Source: an uncultured Fodinibius sp.
Lineage (GTDB): Bacteria; Bacteroidota; Rhodothermia; Balneolales; Balneolaceae
NCBI GenBank assembly: GCA_913056235.1
Contig: CAJXMW010000001.1
Coordinates: forward strand, 434,001-498,000
Reading direction: 5' to 3'
DNA: 64,000 nt
The notes beneath the pieces were generated by a model. That model was not told where the DNA came from and searched no databases. It was given only the letters and a program-made list of their open reading frames with translations. The position numbers were made by a program, and so were the translations under genes. Position 1 is the first letter of the stretch; every line of letters begins with the position of its first letter. Of the stretch, positions 60,595 to 64,000 are shown piece by piece.

Positions 60595-61758
60595 ATGCCA
60601 TCGTCGAGGGTAAATATAAATCCAGAGGTTTTATCATTCGCAAGGGAAAGATCTGGCTATGTTATACCTGAGATTGCAAGAAAGCTACAAGTCAATGAAG
60701 AAAGATGGTTAAAATGGGAACAGGGTGAAGTAAAACCAACCGCAAAGCAATTAATAAAAATTGCTTCAAAATTAGACCGATCTCCAGCTTTTTTCTATTT
60801 GGATGAACCTCCGGAGGAGGCACCTGCACTTTCAGAGTTTAGGACTATTAACAACATTCCTTTAGAAAATGCATCTCCTAAGCTGATACAAGCTATTCGA
60901 GAAGCAAAAAGGAATAGAGAAACCTTACTTGAATTATATCAACTTCAGAATAGAGAACCTGAAAGAGTCCCTTCATTCACAAATATTTATACTCAAGTTG
61001 AAGAAGTTGCAACAGAAGTAAGAGATTGGCTTGAGCTAACCTTCGAAAAACAAAATAATTGGCGTGGTGCTTCAAATGCACTTACTGAATGGAAAAACAT
61101 TCTCGAAAATAAAGACATATATGTCATTCAGTATCCATATGTAGACATTGATGAGGCCAGAGGTTTTGCTTTAGCAGAATCAGAAATTCCGATAATTGGC
61201 ATAAATTCTCAAGACTCTTACAATGGTCGAATCTTCACACTCATCCATGAACTATGCCACATATTATTAAGGGATTCAGTACTTGTTAATGACGATCTTC
61301 AAAATTATTTCAGCTCCGGAAATCAGGAGATGGAGAAACTATGCAACAAATTAACAGCAGAAATATTAGTTCCCTCGGAAATAATAAGAGGGCTATTCGA
61401 TAATCAAAATGATGTACTTAGAGAGGTGAATAGGCTAAGAACTAAGTTTAGAATATCTAATTATGTGATACTAATTAGACTCAAAAACTTGTCACTAATT
61501 TCTACTCAGGAATTCAATCGGATTAAACCTGAAGTCAGCTTTAGTGATACCAGCAGTTCGGGTAGTACAAGTGGAAATGCATACTACAATCAAATAGTAC
61601 GTAAAGGCAAACTACTGGTTAGAACAGCATTTGATGCTTATTTCAACGATAACATTTCTTTACCTGAATTAACTGAAATAACCTCTTGGAAAGTACCAAA
61701 TTTAAACGAGTTGGCAGCTAAGACTTTCGATTGGCCAGAGGAGGGTAAATACATTTGA
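60595..61758 (+). CDS. XRE plus ImmA/IrrE regulator of TA pair
   Basis: 387 residues with an N-terminal HTH (about 10-65), an ImmA/IrrE metalloprotease domain with HELCH at 218-222, and a C-terminal ~100-residue tail. ATG 60595 is preferred over the TTG six bases upstream. It overlaps the PIN gene by four bases, the usual arrangement for COG2856-XRE antitoxin with a DUF4411 toxin. Less similar to the pair at 5440 than to this well-known class. Confidence 0.88.
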   Translation: MPSSRVNINPEVLSFARERSGYVIPEIARKLQVNEERWLKWEQGEVKPTAKQLIKIASKLDRSPAFFYLDEPPEEAPALSEFRTINNIPLENASPKLIQAIREAKRNRETLLELYQLQNREPERVPSFTNIYTQVEEVATEVRDWLELTFEKQNNWRGASNALTEWKNILENKDIYVIQYPYVDIDEARGFALAESEIPIIGINSQDSYNGRIFTLIHELCHILLRDSVLVNDDLQNYFSSGNQEMEKLCNKLTAEILVPSEIIRGLFDNQNDVLREVNRLRTKFRISNYVILIRLKNLSLISTQEFNRIKPEVSFSDTSSSGSTSGNAYYNQIVRKGKLLVRTAFDAYFNDNISLPELTEITSWKVPNLNELAAKTFDWPEEGKYI

Positions 61759-62216
61759 CATATTCACTTGATTCAGACGTATTGATACAGGCTTGGAGAG
61801 ATTACCCTATTGATAACTTTCCTCCTGTTTGGGAAAAAATAGAAGAGTTGGGATCAAATGATACTCTTGGTATGTCCGAGCTAATCCTTGACGAGCTCCA
61901 AAGAGGAGGAGATGACCTTTACGATTGGGCCAAAGCTCGTGAATCTGATTTAGTTGTACCAACTTCAAATACTGTTGATGAAGAAGTCACTTACCTTGTT
62001 AATCATTATGAAAATTTTGGGATAGTCACCGGCAAAAACGAAGCAGACCCTTTTGTAGTTGCAGTTGCCAAAGCCCATGGATGTTCCGTTGTTACCAATG
62101 AGACAAGGTCGGGAAATTTAAATGGTCCAAAAATTCCGGATGTATGCCTGGAGGAAGAAATTCCGTGGATCAGATTTGTTGATATTATCAAACAAGAAAA
62201 TCTTGTTTTTCAATAG
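61755..62216 (+). CDS. PIN-domain (DUF4411) ribonuclease toxin
   Basis: 153 residues beginning TTG in the TTGA overlap. PIN acidic residues are visible in YSLDSDVLIQAW, ELILDEL and TGKNEADPFVVAVAKA plus VTNE; DUF4411 members are toxins of XRE-COG2856 pairs. It probably cleaves RNA and is held in check by the protein encoded before it. Confidence 0.88.
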   Translation: MTYSLDSDVLIQAWRDYPIDNFPPVWEKIEELGSNDTLGMSELILDELQRGGDDLYDWAKARESDLVVPTSNTVDEEVTYLVNHYENFGIVTGKNEADPFVVAVAKAHGCSVVTNETRSGNLNGPKIPDVCLEEEIPWIRFVDIIKQENLVFQ

Positions 62217-62266
62217 TTAGTTTCAATAGTTGCATTTCATATTGTAAGGACTGCCTCTCTCAATGG

Positions 62267-62281
62267 TCTTACGTTGTAAGA
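62267..62281. promoter_or_regulatory. Short palindrome before 89-aa gene
   Basis: TCTTAC-GTT-GTAAGA, perfect 6-base arms, 25 bases before the start of the next gene. Confidence 0.4.
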
Positions 62282-62305
62282 TCAAGCCTAACAAATTAAA
62301 TTACT

Positions 62306-62575
62306 ATGAGTTATCAAGTTATTCTATCCTATGATCTTTATAGTGCAACAGCAGAAGATTATGAATGTGTGAGTGAAGGGTTTCAGTCTATAGGTTATGA
62401 AAACGAACTACAAGGAAATAATGGAAAGGTAGAAACGCCAAGTACAACTTTTAGAAAAGTGGTTTCAGGCACTAATTCCAGTACTGTTAGAAACTCGGAA
62501 AGAAACAAGATCAAACAGGTTATGAATAGGTGCAAAGCAAGTAGCTTTTTTATGGTGTTTTGTTGGTGGCAGTGA
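62306..62575 (+). CDS. Hypothetical protein, 89 aa
   Basis: A small soluble protein starting MSYQVILSYDLYSATAEDY, with a beta-alpha-beta-like layout faintly reminiscent of Cas2/DUF2622-type small nucleases, and ending FFMVFCWW. No Cas genes or CRISPR repeats accompany it, so no function is proposed. Confidence 0.45.
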   Translation: MSYQVILSYDLYSATAEDYECVSEGFQSIGYENELQGNNGKVETPSTTFRKVVSGTNSSTVRNSERNKIKQVMNRCKASSFFMVFCWWQ

Positions 62576-62740
62576 CCACACATGGGGTTCAACAGGCAAT
62601 TAATAAATTACTTCTGATCTATAATCAGTCGGTTTTAAATATATTTTAAAAAAAATAAACCCTGTAAGTAATTGTTTATTAAAGGTTTACACCATGATTT
62701 ATAAGACGAAATATAAAAAGGAATTTAATATTACCCCTTA

Positions 62741-62759
62741 GGGGTAACTAAGGGGTAAC
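62741..62759. repeat. GGGGTAAC direct-repeat pair, right
   Basis: GGGGTAAC twice, three bases apart, preceded by the inverted TTACCCC. Together with the pair at 60429 it brackets the TA pair and the 89-aa gene (about 2.3 kb). The A+T-rich stretch 62576-62730 holds nothing else. Confidence 0.5.
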
Positions 62760-62767
62760 AAAATATT

Positions 62768-63511
62768 TTACTCTTCTTCATTATCACCATTTTGGTTATT
62801 TAAACCATATAATTTACCTAATAGATTTCGAGAAATCTCAGCGACTTCCTCATTTTGAAGATCTTTTGATTCCTCAACAACAGATATAACATTTGGTAGA
62901 ACGTTTTCTAAGAAATACTCATTATCAATTTGATCAACAGTCTCATAGAGCGTACGTAAACTGCTCTTATGAGTTGAAAGGGCATTATAGTACACTTCTT
63001 TATTTAATTCATCGTCTTCTAAGTCAAACTTAGAAAGTAAATCATTTGTACTGATAATAGAATTGAAGGCTAATAAATTTCTCCTCATCGGATCATCTTC
63101 AGAATGTTCAAGAATATCAAACAACTTTCTACTTGTATCCCAAGTGTTTAATCGATGTACTTCAAATCTATCCGCTAATTTTTCGAATTTAGTATTAACT
63201 TCTTTGATTTTGTCATCTATGTAGGCTTTTAACTTCCTATAAATAAAAAACCAGTTGGCCAATGTTGCTAACGATAACAATCCGAGGACAATAAGAGAAA
63301 ATAATCCCGTCTGAATTGAGAGTGACGAGGTAAAAAAACTTTCTTTTAAGTTATGGCTTCTTAGTACCCTTTCTAAGGAATCCACTTTAACTGAAAGCCT
63401 TTCAATTTTTTCAGTTTGTGATTTTTTATCAACTTTAGTGGAATCATTTATCGTATACTCTTGGCCAAATAATAATACCAAGGAAAGTATAATGGATTTC
63501 AATAAGGGCAT
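62768..63511 (-). CDS. Exported coiled-coil membrane protein, 247 aa
   Basis: A signal peptide or first transmembrane segment (1-16), a coiled-coil-like stretch with KVDSLERVLRSHN, a second transmembrane segment (about 65-88), and a long cytosolic helical region with acidic end. No family is recognised. Standalone leftward gene, A+T-rich. Confidence 0.55.
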   Translation of the reverse strand: MPLLKSIILSLVLLFGQEYTINDSTKVDKKSQTEKIERLSVKVDSLERVLRSHNLKESFFTSSLSIQTGLFSLIVLGLLSLATLANWFFIYRKLKAYIDDKIKEVNTKFEKLADRFEVHRLNTWDTSRKLFDILEHSEDDPMRRNLLAFNSIISTNDLLSKFDLEDDELNKEVYYNALSTHKSSLRTLYETVDQIDNEYFLENVLPNVISVVEESKDLQNEEVAEISRNLLGKLYGLNNQNGDNEEE

Positions 63512-63580
63512 TTCCTCAAGATTTAATTATGTGTTCAAACGAATATAGTTAAAGCTTTATGTATGCTATATCAAATAGTA

Positions 63581-63608
63581 ACGGCCGGAGACTTTAATCT
63601 CCGACCGT
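63581..63608. terminator. Bidirectional hairpin
   Basis: ACGGCCGGAGA pairs with TCTCCGACCGT (one mismatch) around a six-base loop, with TTTT after it. A second hairpin CGAGGT/ACCTCG lies at 63621-63640. Gene-poor end of window. Confidence 0.6.
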
Positions 63609-63661
63609 ACTTTTGAGCATCGAGGTTATGTCAGACCTCGAACATTAAGCTAACATGGCAA

Positions 63662-63872
63662 CTAATTCGCTTGCATACTCTCCGCTCGATCAATGGCTTT
63701 GTGATCGAATATCTCATCCGATTCAATTTGATTGTAAACTGATTTCTTAACTTGGTTTGTCCGAGCTTTAATTTTCCGGAGCTTCTCGGCTTCCTCCACA
63801 AATTCCGGAAAGAACTCCTCTCGGTATCACTCGTAAAAGCCTTGCGACTCAAACCGGAGAGATAGGCCGGTG
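63662..63872 (-). pseudogene. Possible gene remnant with in-frame TGA
   Basis: A leftward frame from about 63872 to TAG 63662-63664 encodes a charged, protein-like sequence (YREEFFPEFVEEAEKLRKI) interrupted by one TGA at 63827-63829. No start codon is evident upstream, so it is a remnant or a gene entering from outside in another form. The rest, 63873-64000, shows nothing recognisable. Confidence 0.25.
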
Positions 63873-64000
63873 CATCAAGGATCCGATAAGTTCGAAACTA
63901 GATTCATAAATATAATTGCAATGGCTAAAACGATTCAGATGCAGGGTGCAAGGTGCTCTACCTGCGTCACCACTTTGGGGAGCGAGCGCGATGCATCCGG

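Noticed and set aside
63631-63852. 73-residue leftward reading with an ATG-like start
   Set aside because: Basic, Ser/Arg-rich composition typical of a wrong frame; the adjacent frame (63662-63872) looks more protein-like.
1-64000. CRISPR array or Cas genes
   Set aside because: No spaced identical repeats of CRISPR type; the four long repeats are kilobases apart and contain tRNA genes. The small 62306 protein only faintly resembles Cas2.

Overview
The window looks like a chromosome segment of an aerobic or denitrifying marine or saline bacterium of the Balneolota/Rhodothermota-Bacteroidota neighbourhood. This is an inference from protein style (CusA/CzcA systems with His-rich leader proteins, a cbb3 oxidase with NnrS, RIC and DUF2249 genes, an HMA-AraC fusion); no rRNA or core marker is present to prove it. 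Base composition is moderate and many genes have recognisable Shine-Dalgarno sites.

Layout. (1) 1-3748: end of a prophage-like late operon (structural protein, lytic transglycosylase, M15-like peptidase and five small membrane or basic proteins, mostly with overlapping stop/start codons). (2) 3800-7239: small genes, an unknown 302-aa protein, a candidate small RNA and a XRE-ImmA regulator with a 212-aa partner. (3) Three cargo modules in tandem, each opened by the same ~450-bp repeat carrying a complete tRNA-Arg(UCG) gene: module 1 (7471-23934) with a CzcCBA-type efflux system, PII-like protein, HMA-AraC regulator, Sco protein, CcoI copper ATPase and a P1B-4 metal ATPase; module 2 (23935-39533) with a MerR-controlled HMA/MerT-like/P1B-ATPase set and a second RND efflux operon; module 3 (39534-60299) with NarK, a cbb3-type oxidase, NnrS, RIC, truncated haemoglobin, azurin, DUF2249 proteins, a SufR-like regulator and an Rrf2 regulator. 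The array closes at 60300-60345 with a severed 3' half of a tRNA-Arg gene. (4) 60350-64000: a XRE-ImmA/PIN(DUF4411) toxin-antitoxin pair between pairs of GGGGTAAC repeats, then unknown genes.

How it works together. The modules appear to be metabolic and resistance cargo inserted one after another at the anticodon loop of a tRNA-Arg gene. The 11-base core TTGGCTTCGGA occurs at the end of every module, and also inside the tRNA anticodon arm of modules 2 and 3 (shortened to TTCGGA in module 1). At the last junction the core is fused directly to a foreign tRNA 3' half. No recombinase is visible in any module, so movement would have to be in trans, while each module brings a full replacement tRNA. 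Cargo is coherent: module 1 exports divalent metals and supplies copper to oxidases, module 2 handles mercury/copper-type soft metals, and module 3 handles nitrate/NO and respiration.

Signs of decay include a G-run frameshift in a module 2 membrane protein, in-frame TGA codons in two module 3 genes, and two abutting gene fragments at the start of module 3.
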